Shown here: in pieces, positions 8,188 to 16,262 of the stretch
Layout of the letters: each line of letters begins with the position of its first letter
Position numbering within the stretch: position 1 is the first letter of the stretch
NCBI RefSeq assembly: GCF_019192735.1
Contig: NZ_JAHTKP010000036.1
Coordinates: 17,104 to 81,103, forward strand
Direction of reading: 5' to 3'
Source: Kitasatospora aureofaciens
GTDB taxonomy: Bacteria; Actinomycetota; Actinomycetes; Streptomycetales; Streptomycetaceae
Length of the DNA stretch: 64,000 bases
Notes under the pieces: generated by a model
The model's database searches: none
What the model saw: only the letters and a program-made list of their open reading frames with translations
What the model was told of the DNA's origin: nothing
Position numbers and translations under genes: made by a program

Positions 8188-9324
8188 ATGCGGAACATGC
8201 ACAGCAATTCAGGGGACAGCCGCGCGGGGAACGGCGACGCCGGGAACGGCAGCGTGGGGAACGGCAGCGTGGGGAACGGCGCTACGGCCGACCTCTACCG
8301 GAGGTTCGCGGAGCGGGAGGCCCGCGGCCACTCGGCGAGCTACCGGGAGCTGGCCGAAGGCGTCGCCGGGGACGGGGAGTTGCGCGTGCTGGTGGCGGGG
8401 CTGCCGGCCGCCAAGCAGCAGCCGAACCTGCTGTTCGGCGCGGTCCGCTACCTCGGCGGGCCGGTCACGGAGGGCTACCCCGCCTTCCGGGAGTGGGCGT
8501 CGGCGCACTGGGCCGAGGTCTCGGCCACCATGCTGGCGCGGCGGACGCAGACCAACGAGGCCGGGCGGTGCGCCACCCTGCTGCCGCTGCTGGCGGCGCT
8601 GCCGGGGCCGCTCGCGCTGATCGAGGTGGGGGCCTCGGCAGGGCTCTGCCTGTACCCGGACCGGTATCGGTACCGGTATCTGGACGCGGCTGCCGGTGAG
8701 GCGGGCGCCGTGACTGCCGGGCCGGCGGGCGGCGTGGTGGGCGGCGTGGTGGCCGAGTTCGGCGCCGGGGCGAGCCCGGTGACGCTGGACTGCGCGGTGA
8801 GCGGGCCGGTACCGCTTCCTGCGGCGCTGCGGGAGCGGCTGCCCGAGGTGGTGTGGCGGGCCGGGATCGACCTCAACCCGCTGGACGTCCGCGCCGAGGA
8901 CGACATGCGCTGGCTGGAGGCGCTGGTCTGGCCCGAGCAGACCCACCGGCTGGACCGGCTGCGCGGCGCCGTCCGGATCGCCCGGGCCGAACCGCCGGAG
9001 CTGGTGCGCGGCGATCTCAACGCGGCGGTACGGAAGTTGGTGGCACTCGTGCCAGCCGGGGCGACGCCGGTGGTGTTCCACAGCGCGGTGCTCGCCTACC
9101 TGTCGCCGGAGGCGCGGGAGGAGTTCGCGGTGACCATGCGCGGCCTGCCCGGGCACTGGATCTCCAACGAGGCGGTCGCCGTGCTGCCCGCCGTCGAACG
9201 GCGGCTCCCCCGGCCCGCGCCCGCCGGGACCGGGCTGTTCGCGCTCGCCCTGGACGAGCGGCCGGTGGCGTTCACCGGACCGCACGGGCAGTCGCTGGAC
9301 TGGTTCGGCGAGCCGGGCGCGTAG
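8188..9324 (+). CDS. DUF2332 family protein
   Basis: A 378-aa protein of the DUF2332 family, widespread in actinobacteria and of unknown biochemical role. Family features are the LYRRFAEREARGHSASYREL opening, LPLLAALPGPLALIEVGASA-GL near residue 150 (a nucleotide- or SAM-site-like glycine motif), GIDLNPLDV, and VFHSAVLAYLSPEAREEF near the C-terminus. The start is ATG 8188 after GGGGGAAAGGAAA. Residues 8-34 are a Gly-Asn-rich leader (GNGSVGNGSVGNG) from a 15-bp DNA repeat, absent from typical relatives and probably disordered. It is a single gene between the receiver fragment and tipA. Confidence 0.8.
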   Translation: MRNMHSNSGDSRAGNGDAGNGSVGNGSVGNGATADLYRRFAEREARGHSASYRELAEGVAGDGELRVLVAGLPAAKQQPNLLFGAVRYLGGPVTEGYPAFREWASAHWAEVSATMLARRTQTNEAGRCATLLPLLAALPGPLALIEVGASAGLCLYPDRYRYRYLDAAAGEAGAVTAGPAGGVVGGVVAEFGAGASPVTLDCAVSGPVPLPAALRERLPEVVWRAGIDLNPLDVRAEDDMRWLEALVWPEQTHRLDRLRGAVRIARAEPPELVRGDLNAAVRKLVALVPAGATPVVFHSAVLAYLSPEAREEFAVTMRGLPGHWISNEAVAVLPAVERRLPRPAPAGTGLFALALDERPVAFTGPHGQSLDWFGEPGA

Positions 9325-9388
9325 GACGCGACGACGGGCTCTCACGGCCGGCTTCCGCGGCCCCGGGGGTACGGTCGGATTTCGGGCT

Positions 9389-9418
9389 TGAAGCTGCCGC
9401 AACGGCAGCTTCTACCGT
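9389..9418 (+). promoter_or_regulatory. MerR-type promoter and palindrome of the tipA-like gene
   Basis: A perfect inverted repeat with arms GAAGCTGCCG (9390-9399) and CGGCAGCTTC (9403-9412) lies between a TTGAAG minus-35 element and a weak TACCGT minus-10. The spacer is about 18-19 bp. Over-long spacers filled by a palindrome are the hallmark of promoters twisted into shape by MerR activators, including tipA of Streptomyces lividans. The adjacent gene encodes such a regulator, so autoactivation is expected. Confidence 0.75.
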
Positions 9419-9477
9419 CGTGACCAGGGCCGGAGAAACCGGCCCGGTGACAGCGAACGTGAGCGAGGGAGGCGGCC

Positions 9478-10239
9478 ATGGCCTGGCCGATCGCGGAGGT
9501 CGCCCGGATGTCGGGCGTGACCGCCCGGACCCTGCGGCACTACGACGAGATCGGGCTGCTGCCCCCGGCGTGGATCGGCTCCAACGGCCACCGCTACTAC
9601 GAGGAACGACAGTTGCTGCACCTGCAGCAGATCCTCGTGCTGCGGGCGCTGGGCGTGGGACTGACCGAGATTGCCGGGATCCTCGGCGATCAGGTGGACG
9701 AGCTGGAGGCCCTGCGGGGCCACCGCGACCGCCTGCTCGCCGAGCGCGACCGGCTGGACACCCTGGCCGCCACCGTCTCCCGCACGATCGCCGAACTGGA
9801 ACAGTCCAGGAAGGACGGCACGCCCATGACCAGCATCAACCGCCCGGAGAACCTCTTCGAGGGCATCCAGCCCGCCGACGTCGAGGCGAGCCTGCGCGAC
9901 TTCCCCGAGCACGCCGAGGCCGCCCTGCGGGCGACCGCCGGAATGAGCCAGGCCGAGATCGAGGCCGGCCAGCGCGAGCGGACCGCGCAGATGATCCGGC
10001 TGGCCGAACTGACGGCAGCCGGGCACCCGGCGGACGCCGAGCCGGTGCAGAGCAAGATCGACACCGAGTACCGGGCCCTGACCGCCCTCCGCCCGGTCTC
10101 CGTCGAGGAGTACCGCGCGATCGCGCGGTCCTGCGTGGAGAACGAGCAGTGGAACGCCGCGTACGAGGCCATCGCCCCGGGCCTGGCCGCCTACCAGCGG
10201 GCCGCCATGGAGGCGTACGCGGCGGCGCGGCTGTCCTGA
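9478..10239 (+). CDS. tipA: MerR-family regulator with TipAS antibiotic-recognition domain
   Basis: A 253-aa TipA-like regulator. The N-terminal MerR winged helix (residues 1-70) reads IAEVARMSGVTARTLRHYDE and IGLLPPAWIGSNGHRYYEER. A coiled-coil dimerisation helix follows (about 75-110), then the TipAS effector domain (about 120-250), which in S. lividans captures thiopeptide antibiotics covalently. As in tipA, an internal start (ATG in GTPMTSINRP near residue 116) could yield TipAS alone. The ribosome-binding site is GAGGGAGGCGG. The self-regulated promoter lies about 60 bp upstream. Thiopeptide specificity is inferred from the family. Confidence 0.85.
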   Translation: MAWPIAEVARMSGVTARTLRHYDEIGLLPPAWIGSNGHRYYEERQLLHLQQILVLRALGVGLTEIAGILGDQVDELEALRGHRDRLLAERDRLDTLAATVSRTIAELEQSRKDGTPMTSINRPENLFEGIQPADVEASLRDFPEHAEAALRATAGMSQAEIEAGQRERTAQMIRLAELTAAGHPADAEPVQSKIDTEYRALTALRPVSVEEYRAIARSCVENEQWNAAYEAIAPGLAAYQRAAMEAYAAARLS

Positions 10240-10372
10240 GCCACGGCCGGCCTGAGCTCCGGTCGGCCCGGAAGCTGGGCTGCCCGCGCGGCCGGTCGGG
10301 GGACGGCCGCCCGGAGCGGCTTCCCCCGGACGGCCCGGGGCGGCAGGTCGTCCGGACAGCCTGCCGGGGGCC

Positions 10373-10413
10373 GGGCCGCTTCCGTGGGGGGACGGGCCCC
10401 GCGGAAGCGGCCC
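10373..10413. terminator. Bidirectional hairpin between convergent tipA and ABC permease genes
   Basis: Perfect 12-bp arms GGGCCGCTTCCG (10373-10384) and CGGAAGCGGCCC (10402-10413) enclose a 17-nt loop in the spacer between two convergent genes. There is no T-tract, which is usual for streptomycete terminators. The rest of the 10240-10433 spacer holds other GC-rich short palindromes and no gene. Confidence 0.7.
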
Positions 10414-10433
10414 TCACGCCGCGTTCCCCGACG

Positions 10434-12854
10434 TCACTCCGTGCGCAGCGCCGTGACCGTCCGGGTGCGGGCCGCCCAGGTGGCGGGCAGGAGGGCGCCG
10501 AGCAGCGCCAGCACCAGCCCGCCGAGTATCAGCGGGCCCACCACCGACGGGTCGAACACGGTGAGGTCCGCCTCGGGCACCCCAACCCCGGCGGCGTGTG
10601 CCATCGCCGGCATCACCTGGTGGTGCACCAGGATCCCGATCGGGACCCCGATCAGCCCGGCCACCAGCCCGCTCCCGCAGACCGAGGTGAGCACCATCCC
10701 GACCGTCTGCCGGGGCGACATCCCGAGCGCCTTGAGCACGCCGAGGTCGTGCACCCGCTCCCGGGTGTCCAGCAGCACCGTGTTGAGGACGCCGAGGCCG
10801 GCGACGGTGGCCAGCAGCAGGGTGAGCGTGCCGGCCAGGGTGTTCATCGCCAGCACGACGATGTTGATCGGCGGCCCGCTCTGCTCGGCGCTCAGGCCCA
10901 GCGGCCGGACGGCCTCGTCGAGCGCGTCGGCGTACGCCTTCGCGTCGGTGCCCGGGGTGAGGTCGATGTGGAACCCGACTGCCTCGGCGTGGATCGGCGA
11001 GCCGATCGGGGCCAGCGCGGCCCGGTCGACGAACACCACGTCCTCGGTGGACAGCACCTCGCCGCTGATCCGCACCGGCGTGGAACGGCCGTGGTCGGTA
11101 AGGGTGATGGTGTCTCCGACCTTCACCCGGTTGGCGCGGAGGAAGGTGGAGGCGACCACCGCCTCGCCGGGGCCCTGGAACCAGCGGCCCGAGATCATCT
11201 GGTAGCCGCTCCAGGAGGCATCGCCGGAGAAGGCCGTCACCTCGGAGCGCCCGGTGTTCCCGGCCACGGCGACCGGCGTCGGGACGCTGCTGTACCAGGC
11301 CCGGGTGCCGGGGCGGGCGTTGATCGCCTTGGCCACGGCCGCCTCGTCCACCTGGTCGGTGGGCTTCACGGAGCCGTCGATCGGGATCTGCACCGCGACG
11401 CCGCCCGAGCGCCCGGCTGTCAGACCGTCCTGGAAGGCGCTGAGCGAGAGCGTAAGACCGACGCAGAGGGTGACCCCGGCGGTGCCGAGCAGCACCGCGG
11501 CGGCCGTGGTCGCCGAGCGGCCCGGGCGGTTGAACGGGCTCGCCAGCCCGAGGCTCAGGGAGCGCGGCACCGGCAGCCGACCGATCAGGCGCTGGGCCCG
11601 GGCCACTGGCCCCGAGGCCCCTGCCGGGGCCGCGCCGCCGGCCACGTTGCCGCCGGCCGCCTTTCCGCGCGCGGAGGCACCCTTGGCGCCCGGCCCCGTC
11701 CGGCCGACCGCGAGCGCCTCCACCGTGCGCAGCCGCCCGGCCCGCAGCGCGGGCACCAGCGCGGTGGCCACCACGGCGGCCAGGGCGACGGCCGGAACCG
11801 CGAAGTCCACCCAGAGCGGGATGCCGAGCAGGCCGCCGCGCAGCGCCTTGTGGGCGATCCCGAGGACGGGCACGGACAGCAGGTTGCCGCCGAGCACGCC
11901 GAGCGCCGTGCCGATCCCGGCAGGGATCAGCGCCTGGCCGACGTAGGCGCGTGCCACCTGCTCCGGGGTGAAGCCGAGCGACTTGAGGATGCCGATCCGC
12001 CGGGTGGCGGCGCTGACGGCACCGCTGACCACGACGCCGATGATCAGCACCGACATCGCCAGCCCGAGCACCCCGAAGGCCGTCACGAACGGGACGAAGG
12101 TCGAGGCCGTCCGATTGGCCTCCGCCTGTGCGGGCCGGTACGAGGTGGACTTGGTGAGCGCGCCGGCCGGTACCGCAGCGACGAGCGCGGCATGGTCGGC
12201 GTCCACCTCGGCGTCGGTGCCGGCGTGGGCGAAGCGGTAGAGGTACTGGAGGGCGGGCGCCGCACCGGGTGCGGTGAGGCCGGCGACCTGCTCGGGGGCG
12301 ATCCAGCCGTCCGCACTCCAGGAGACCGAGGCGACGAGGCCGACGAGCTTGAGGGTCGGGTGACCGGGCAAGTCCGGGAACTGCATGCTGTCGCCGATGG
12401 CCAGCGGGGAGTGGCCGTCCAGGAACACCACCTCGCCGGGGCCGGCGAGCCAGCGACCCTGGGTGATGCGCAGGCCGTCCATCGGGCCGTCCTGCGCTCG
12501 GCCGACCAGCGTCAGCGGCGGCAGGAGGCTGCCGGCCGGCGGGATCTGGGATCCCTGGCCGGCCCGCGCCTGGACGGTGAGCGCCGGGTACGGGCCGGCC
12601 GACGCCGTTACGCCGGGGGCGTGGGCCGTCGCGGCGAGCTGGGCCGGGCTCGCCTTGGCCGGGTCGTACAGCACGTTGAGATGTGCGCCGTGCTGGTCGG
12701 TGAAGGACCGCTGGTAGGGCCCCTGGGAGGCGACCAACAGCCCCGTCGCGAGGATGCACGCCGTCACGGACATCATCGTGGTGAGCACCATGACCAGGGT
12801 CTGCACCCGCTTGCGTCCGACCCCGGCCCGGACCACTTTGCTCAGAGCACTCAT
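10434..12854 (-). CDS. ABC transporter permease with two FtsX domains
   Basis: An 806-aa FtsX/MacB-type permease. A membrane helix near residues 17-38 is followed by a large extracytoplasmic region. One FtsX core (ASTFVPFVTAFGVLGLAMSV) sits mid-protein and a second in the last 120 residues (NTLAGTLTLLLATVAGLGVL, ending WAARTRTVTALRTE). Such permeases act in mechanotransmission or peptide-antibiotic export and resistance, not simple uptake. ATG 12854 is chosen because the first helix follows at the usual distance. It lies 64 bp behind its ATPase gene and makes the second half of an operon divergent from a two-component system, a pairing typical of cell-envelope stress detoxification. Confidence 0.87.
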   Translation of the reverse strand: MSALSKVVRAGVGRKRVQTLVMVLTTMMSVTACILATGLLVASQGPYQRSFTDQHGAHLNVLYDPAKASPAQLAATAHAPGVTASAGPYPALTVQARAGQGSQIPPAGSLLPPLTLVGRAQDGPMDGLRITQGRWLAGPGEVVFLDGHSPLAIGDSMQFPDLPGHPTLKLVGLVASVSWSADGWIAPEQVAGLTAPGAAPALQYLYRFAHAGTDAEVDADHAALVAAVPAGALTKSTSYRPAQAEANRTASTFVPFVTAFGVLGLAMSVLIIGVVVSGAVSAATRRIGILKSLGFTPEQVARAYVGQALIPAGIGTALGVLGGNLLSVPVLGIAHKALRGGLLGIPLWVDFAVPAVALAAVVATALVPALRAGRLRTVEALAVGRTGPGAKGASARGKAAGGNVAGGAAPAGASGPVARAQRLIGRLPVPRSLSLGLASPFNRPGRSATTAAAVLLGTAGVTLCVGLTLSLSAFQDGLTAGRSGGVAVQIPIDGSVKPTDQVDEAAVAKAINARPGTRAWYSSVPTPVAVAGNTGRSEVTAFSGDASWSGYQMISGRWFQGPGEAVVASTFLRANRVKVGDTITLTDHGRSTPVRISGEVLSTEDVVFVDRAALAPIGSPIHAEAVGFHIDLTPGTDAKAYADALDEAVRPLGLSAEQSGPPINIVVLAMNTLAGTLTLLLATVAGLGVLNTVLLDTRERVHDLGVLKALGMSPRQTVGMVLTSVCGSGLVAGLIGVPIGILVHHQVMPAMAHAAGVGVPEADLTVFDPSVVGPLILGGLVLALLGALLPATWAARTRTVTALRTE

Positions 12855-12918
12855 GCGCCCACCTCGCTTCGCTCGGCAGGGGCATTCGCCCACACGCACC
12901 TCCTGATGATTCGCTCGC

Positions 12919-13629
12919 TCATCGAACGCTCCCTGCGGCGGAGGCCGTTGCGGTGTCCCGGACCAGCCGGCCGTCGAGCAGCTCGATCGTCCGGCTCGCG
13001 CAGGCCTCGGCGAGCGCGGTGTCGTGGGTGACCAGCAGGATCGTCTGGCCCTCCGCATTGAGGCCGGTGAGCAGGTCCCGGACGTCGGCGGCCGAGACCG
13101 TGTCCAGCGCGCCGGTCGGCTCGTCGGCCAGCAGCAGCGGCGGACGGTTCATCAACGCCCGTGCCACCGCCACCCGTTGGCGCTCGCCGCCGGACAGCCT
13201 GCCGGGGAAGGCCGCGGCGTGCCGGGCCACCCCGAGCCGCTTCAGCAGCTCGGCAGCCCGAGCGCGGGCCTTCTCCCGCCGCATCCCGGCCAGTTGGGCG
13301 GGGAGCAGCACGTTGTCCTCGACGTTCAGATCGTCCAGCAGGTTGAAGAACTGGAAGACCATGCCGATCCGGGTCCGTCGGTACTCGGCCAGCGCGGCCT
13401 CGCCCAACTCGTGGACGGCGACCCCGTCCACCAGCACGCCGCCCTCGCTGGGGCGGTCGAGCCCGGCGATCAGGTTGAGCAGCGTCGACTTGCCGCTGCC
13501 GGACCGGCCGAGCACGGCCAGCGCCTCACCGGCCCGCACTTCCAGGTCGAGCCCGGCCAGCGCCGGGGCGGCCTCGGATCGGTCGTACGTCTTGGTGACG
13601 CCGCGAATCTGGATGATCGGCGTGCTCAC
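12919..13629 (-). CDS. ABC transporter ATP-binding protein (LolD/MacB type)
   Basis: A 236-aa ATPase with Walker A GRSGSGKST (near residue 42), Q-loop VFQFFNLLDDLNVEDN, signature LSGGERQRVAVARAL, Walker B LLLADEPTGALD and H-loop VTHD. The pattern is that of MacB/LolD-type ATPases that partner FtsX permeases. GTG 13629, just behind GGAGGG, is preferred over an upstream start because the family begins about 5 residues before the first strand. It is the promoter-proximal gene of the exporter operon, whose control region contains a 22-bp palindrome. Confidence 0.88.
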   Translation of the reverse strand: MSTPIIQIRGVTKTYDRSEAAPALAGLDLEVRAGEALAVLGRSGSGKSTLLNLIAGLDRPSEGGVLVDGVAVHELGEAALAEYRRTRIGMVFQFFNLLDDLNVEDNVLLPAQLAGMRREKARARAAELLKRLGVARHAAAFPGRLSGGERQRVAVARALMNRPPLLLADEPTGALDTVSAADVRDLLTGLNAEGQTILLVTHDTALAEACASRTIELLDGRLVRDTATASAAGSVR

Positions 13630-13737
13630 GGGCCCTCCATGGTTCGGGATCCGGCCCCGGAACGCCCGGGCCGGCTGACGGAACATGACGCTACGAACTG
13701 GCGGCCGGGGACGGACAGCTGTCTAGGCGGCATCTGT

Positions 13738-13759
13738 GAGGTGTATCCAGATACACCTC
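13738..13759. promoter_or_regulatory. 22-bp palindrome between ABC operon and two-component genes
   Basis: Perfect 9-bp arms GAGGTGTAT (13738-13746) and ATACACCTC (13751-13759) flank CCAG. The site lies in the 238-bp divergent spacer, about 110 bp from each gene. Its symmetry, AT-richer core and position suggest a dimeric binding site for the adjacent NarL-type response regulator controlling the ABC genes, its own genes, or both. Confidence 0.65.
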
Positions 13760-13867
13760 GGATTCGGGGGCCACACCTAGAGCGCCGCAGGTCGACGCCC
13801 ATGCAGACTGACTGCCGACTGATCGACCCGGGGCCTGTGGGGGCACCGACCGGAGAGGAGGCGCGGA

Positions 13868-15325
13868 ATGAGCACGAATGTGGTGACCAGGGCTGCCGCG
13901 CGGGTGGGGAGCACCGTCGTGGCCGGCGTGCGCGCGCTCTATGTGGTCACGCTGGCCGTGACCGGGCTGGTCGCACTGTTGGCCGGGCCGATCCTGCTGG
14001 CTGCGGCCCTGTTCGGCCCCGACGAGGCCGAGCCGTTCGGGCAGCGCTGGCCGGGCGGGCCGCTGATCCTTCTGGTGCCGCTGGGGACGGTCGCCCTCTG
14101 GGCGCTCTGCTGGGCCACCGGGGGCGGCGGCCGGGCGGTGGGGGCCGCCCTGTTCGCACCGGGCGCCCTCGCCGTGATGGCCGCTCATCTCTACGACGGC
14201 GCCGCGCCCGGCGGCCGGTCCGGCTCGCTCTGGCTGGCGCCCGCGATGGTGGTGTTCGGGTTGCTCGGCGCGCGCTGGATCGCCGCGGAGAGCCGACGGA
14301 TCGTCGGGCAATGGAGCGGCCGGCCGATCCCGGTGCCGTACCGCCGCGCCGGCGCCGCCGGGCCGTGGCAGCGGCTGCGGTCCGGCGGCTGGCTGACCGA
14401 CCCGGCGACCTGGCGGGATGTGGCGTGGACGGCGCTCACCGGCTGCGCGGTCCTGCTCACCGCCGCGGTCGTCGTGCTGACTCCGATCGCCCTCCAGGTG
14501 CTCGGCCGGAACGGGCGGTTCCTCTCGCTGGGGGTCATCTACATGATGGGGCTCTGGATGGCCCCGGCGGCCGCTCTCTGGGCCGCCCCGCCCGTCCTGC
14601 GGCTGCACGACCGGGCCGCCCGCACCCTGCTCGGGCCCTCCCGGCGGACCGAGCTGGCCCGCCAGGTCAGCCACCTGGCCCGGACCAGGGCGGACACCAT
14701 CGACGCCGGGGCCGCCGAACTGCGCCGGATCGAGCGGGACCTGCACGACGGGGCCCAGGCCCGGCTGGTGGCCCTCGGCATGCTGCTGACCGTCGCCGAC
14801 CAGGTGGTGGAGGACCCGGTGGCCCTGCGCCCCCTGCTGGCCGAGGCCCGGGCCTCCTCGGCCAAGGCGCTCGGCGAGCTGCGCGACCTGGTCCGCGGCA
14901 TCCACCCCCCAGTGCTCGCCGACCGCGGCCTGGCCGCAGCCGTCCAGGCCACGGCGCTGGACCTGCCGCTGCCGGTCACCTTCGCCGGCGAACTGCCCGG
15001 CCGCGCTCCGGCCCCGGTCGAGTCCGCCGCCTACTTCGCGGTCAGCGAGCTGCTGGCCAATGTGGTGAAACACGCGGGCGCCTCGCACGTATGGATCGAG
15101 ATAGGGCACAGTGACGAGCTGCTGCGGATATCGGTGACCGACGACGGGCGCGGCGGCGCCGACCCGTCCCGGGGCACCGGCCTCAGCGGAACCGAACGCC
15201 GACTGGCCGGGTTCGACGGGGTGCTCGCGGTCAGCAGCCCGTCCGGCGGTCCGACCATCGTGAACCTGGAGATCCCGTGCGCGTTGTCATCGCCGAAGAC
15301 CTCTTCCTCCTCAGGGACGGCCTGA
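13868..15325 (+). CDS. Sensor histidine kinase (NarX/DesK-like)
   Basis: A 485-aa membrane kinase. The N-terminal 250 residues contain about six hydrophobic helices (for example ALYVVTLAVTGLVALLAGPI and WTALTGCAVLLTAAVVVLTP) with no obvious extracellular sensor domain, so sensing is probably within the membrane. The HisKA_3 dimerisation box RRIERDLHDGAQARL places the phospho-His at residue 293. The HATPase_c N-box is ELLANVVKHA and the G-boxes include DDGRGG and GTGLSG. A strong GGAGAGGAGG site precedes ATG 13868. Its 3-prime end overlaps the response-regulator gene by 49 bp, giving tight coupling. Confidence 0.9.
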   Translation: MSTNVVTRAAARVGSTVVAGVRALYVVTLAVTGLVALLAGPILLAAALFGPDEAEPFGQRWPGGPLILLVPLGTVALWALCWATGGGGRAVGAALFAPGALAVMAAHLYDGAAPGGRSGSLWLAPAMVVFGLLGARWIAAESRRIVGQWSGRPIPVPYRRAGAAGPWQRLRSGGWLTDPATWRDVAWTALTGCAVLLTAAVVVLTPIALQVLGRNGRFLSLGVIYMMGLWMAPAAALWAAPPVLRLHDRAARTLLGPSRRTELARQVSHLARTRADTIDAGAAELRRIERDLHDGAQARLVALGMLLTVADQVVEDPVALRPLLAEARASSAKALGELRDLVRGIHPPVLADRGLAAAVQATALDLPLPVTFAGELPGRAPAPVESAAYFAVSELLANVVKHAGASHVWIEIGHSDELLRISVTDDGRGGADPSRGTGLSGTERRLAGFDGVLAVSSPSGGPTIVNLEIPCALSSPKTSSSSGTA

Positions 15326-15933
15326 CCCGGCTGCTGGAGGCCAACGGCATGAAGGTCACCGCGGCCGTCGAGACCGGCGAGGAACTGCTCGCCGCGGTGG
15401 CCGCCGACCGGCCGGACATCGCCGTGGTCGACGTCCGGCTCCCGCCCGGGTTCACCGACGAGGGCCTGCGCGCCGCGCTGGCGGCCCGTCAGGCCCACCC
15501 CGGCCTGCCCGTGCTGGTGCTCTCGCAGTTCGTCGAGCAGCTGTACGCCCGGGAGCTGCTGGCCGGCAGCACCGGCGGCATCGGCTACCTGCTCAAGGAC
15601 CGGGTGATGGACGGCACCCAGTTCATCGACGCGGTACGCCGGGTCGCCCAGGGCGGCACCGCGATGGACCCGGAGGTGATCACCCGGCTGCTCACCCACA
15701 ACTCCTCGGCCGGCCCGGTCGCCACCCTCAGCCCGCGCGAGCGTCAGGTGCTCGGGTTGATGGCCGAGGGCCGCTCCAACGCGGCGATCGCCCAGCAGCT
15801 GGTGATCACCGAACGGGCCGTCGCCAAGCACACCGCGTCGATCTTCGTCCGGCTCGACCTCCAGCCCTCCGACGACGACAACCGCCGGGTGCTGGCCGTC
15901 CTCGCCTACCTCAACAACGGAGGGAACGACTGA
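15277..15933 (+). CDS. NarL-family response regulator
   Basis: A 218-aa regulator. The receiver domain (1-120) has the acidic pair ED at 7-8, phospho-acceptor Asp52 (VVDVRLPPG) and the conserved Lys107 (YLLKDRV). The C-terminal LuxR/GerE helix-turn-helix reads LSPRERQVLGLMAEGRSN followed by AIAQQLVITERAVAKHTASI. GTG 15277 lies inside the kinase gene. The probable targets are the divergent ABC exporter genes, through the palindrome at 13738-13759. The end of the gene, GGGAACGACTGA, recurs 32 bp downstream as GGGAACAACTGA, a weak example of the stop-anchored duplications. Confidence 0.9.
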   Translation: MRVVIAEDLFLLRDGLTRLLEANGMKVTAAVETGEELLAAVAADRPDIAVVDVRLPPGFTDEGLRAALAARQAHPGLPVLVLSQFVEQLYARELLAGSTGGIGYLLKDRVMDGTQFIDAVRRVAQGGTAMDPEVITRLLTHNSSAGPVATLSPRERQVLGLMAEGRSNAAIAQQLVITERAVAKHTASIFVRLDLQPSDDDNRRVLAVLAYLNNGGND

Positions 15934-16036
15934 AACGGGGGAGACAGAAGCAGGGGAACAACTGATTGACGTGGCAGGAACAAGTGGGGACGGGCCCTCC
16001 GCCGCAGGGGGCTCGCTCCGCACGGAACGGGTCATT

Positions 16037-16042
16037 TAGGCT
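16037..16042 (+). promoter_or_regulatory. Minus-10 element for the leader peptide
   Basis: TAGGCT ends 7 nt before GTG 16050, which places the transcription start at or next to the start codon. The leader peptide would then be translated from a leaderless transcript. I see no convincing minus-35 hexamer. Confidence 0.45.
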
Positions 16043-16049
16043 GGGTGAC

Positions 16050-16124
16050 GTGCTCATCCTTGTTCGTCGTCGCCACGTGGACCTGCTCCGCGTGACGAGC
16101 ATGTCCTGTCGACGCTCCGGCTGA
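16050..16124 (+). CDS. Cysteine-type leader peptide
   Basis: A 24-aa frame reads VLILV, then RRRHVDLLRVTSMSCRRSG, then stop. The R-R-x-H/x-V-D-L-x-R-V-x-x-x-x-C pattern is the signature of short actinobacterial leader peptides, annotated by databases simply as putative leader peptide and usually found before sulfur-assimilation or related genes. A Cys codon lies near the end, where ribosome stalling during cysteine shortage could alter folding of the transcript. Translation probably begins at the first transcribed base. It precedes the 2-oxoglutarate/iron-type oxygenase gene by 138 bp containing hairpins, consistent with attenuation. Confidence 0.7.
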   Translation: MLILVRRRHVDLLRVTSMSCRRSG

Positions 16125-16146
16125 ACCTCGCGCCACCCACCCTCAG

Positions 16147-16241
16147 GGCAGCCCCCACCCGGCTGCCATCGCCTCCCGGCTTCCGGACCACCCGCCGCAC
16201 CAGGCAGTGGCTCCGGCCTCCCCCGGTCGACCACCGGGACC
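16147..16241 (+). promoter_or_regulatory. Candidate attenuator hairpins downstream of the leader peptide
   Basis: One hairpin has arms GGCAGCC (16147-16153) and GGCTGCC (16161-16167). A second region near 16222-16241 can pair in two exclusive ways, CCCGGT with ACCGGG or CCGGTC with GACCGG. Alternative pairings between a leader peptide and its target gene are what an attenuator requires. The mechanism here is inferred from layout only. Confidence 0.45.
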
Positions 16242-16262
16242 GGCCGGGACGAGACCCAGCGG

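Noticed and set aside
8853..13031. Very long open frame on the plus strand antisense to the ABC permease genes
   Set aside because: It is a high-GC shadow frame. Composition is Arg/Gly/Ala-rich and matches no family, whereas the overlapping minus-strand frames carry clear FtsX and ABC motifs.
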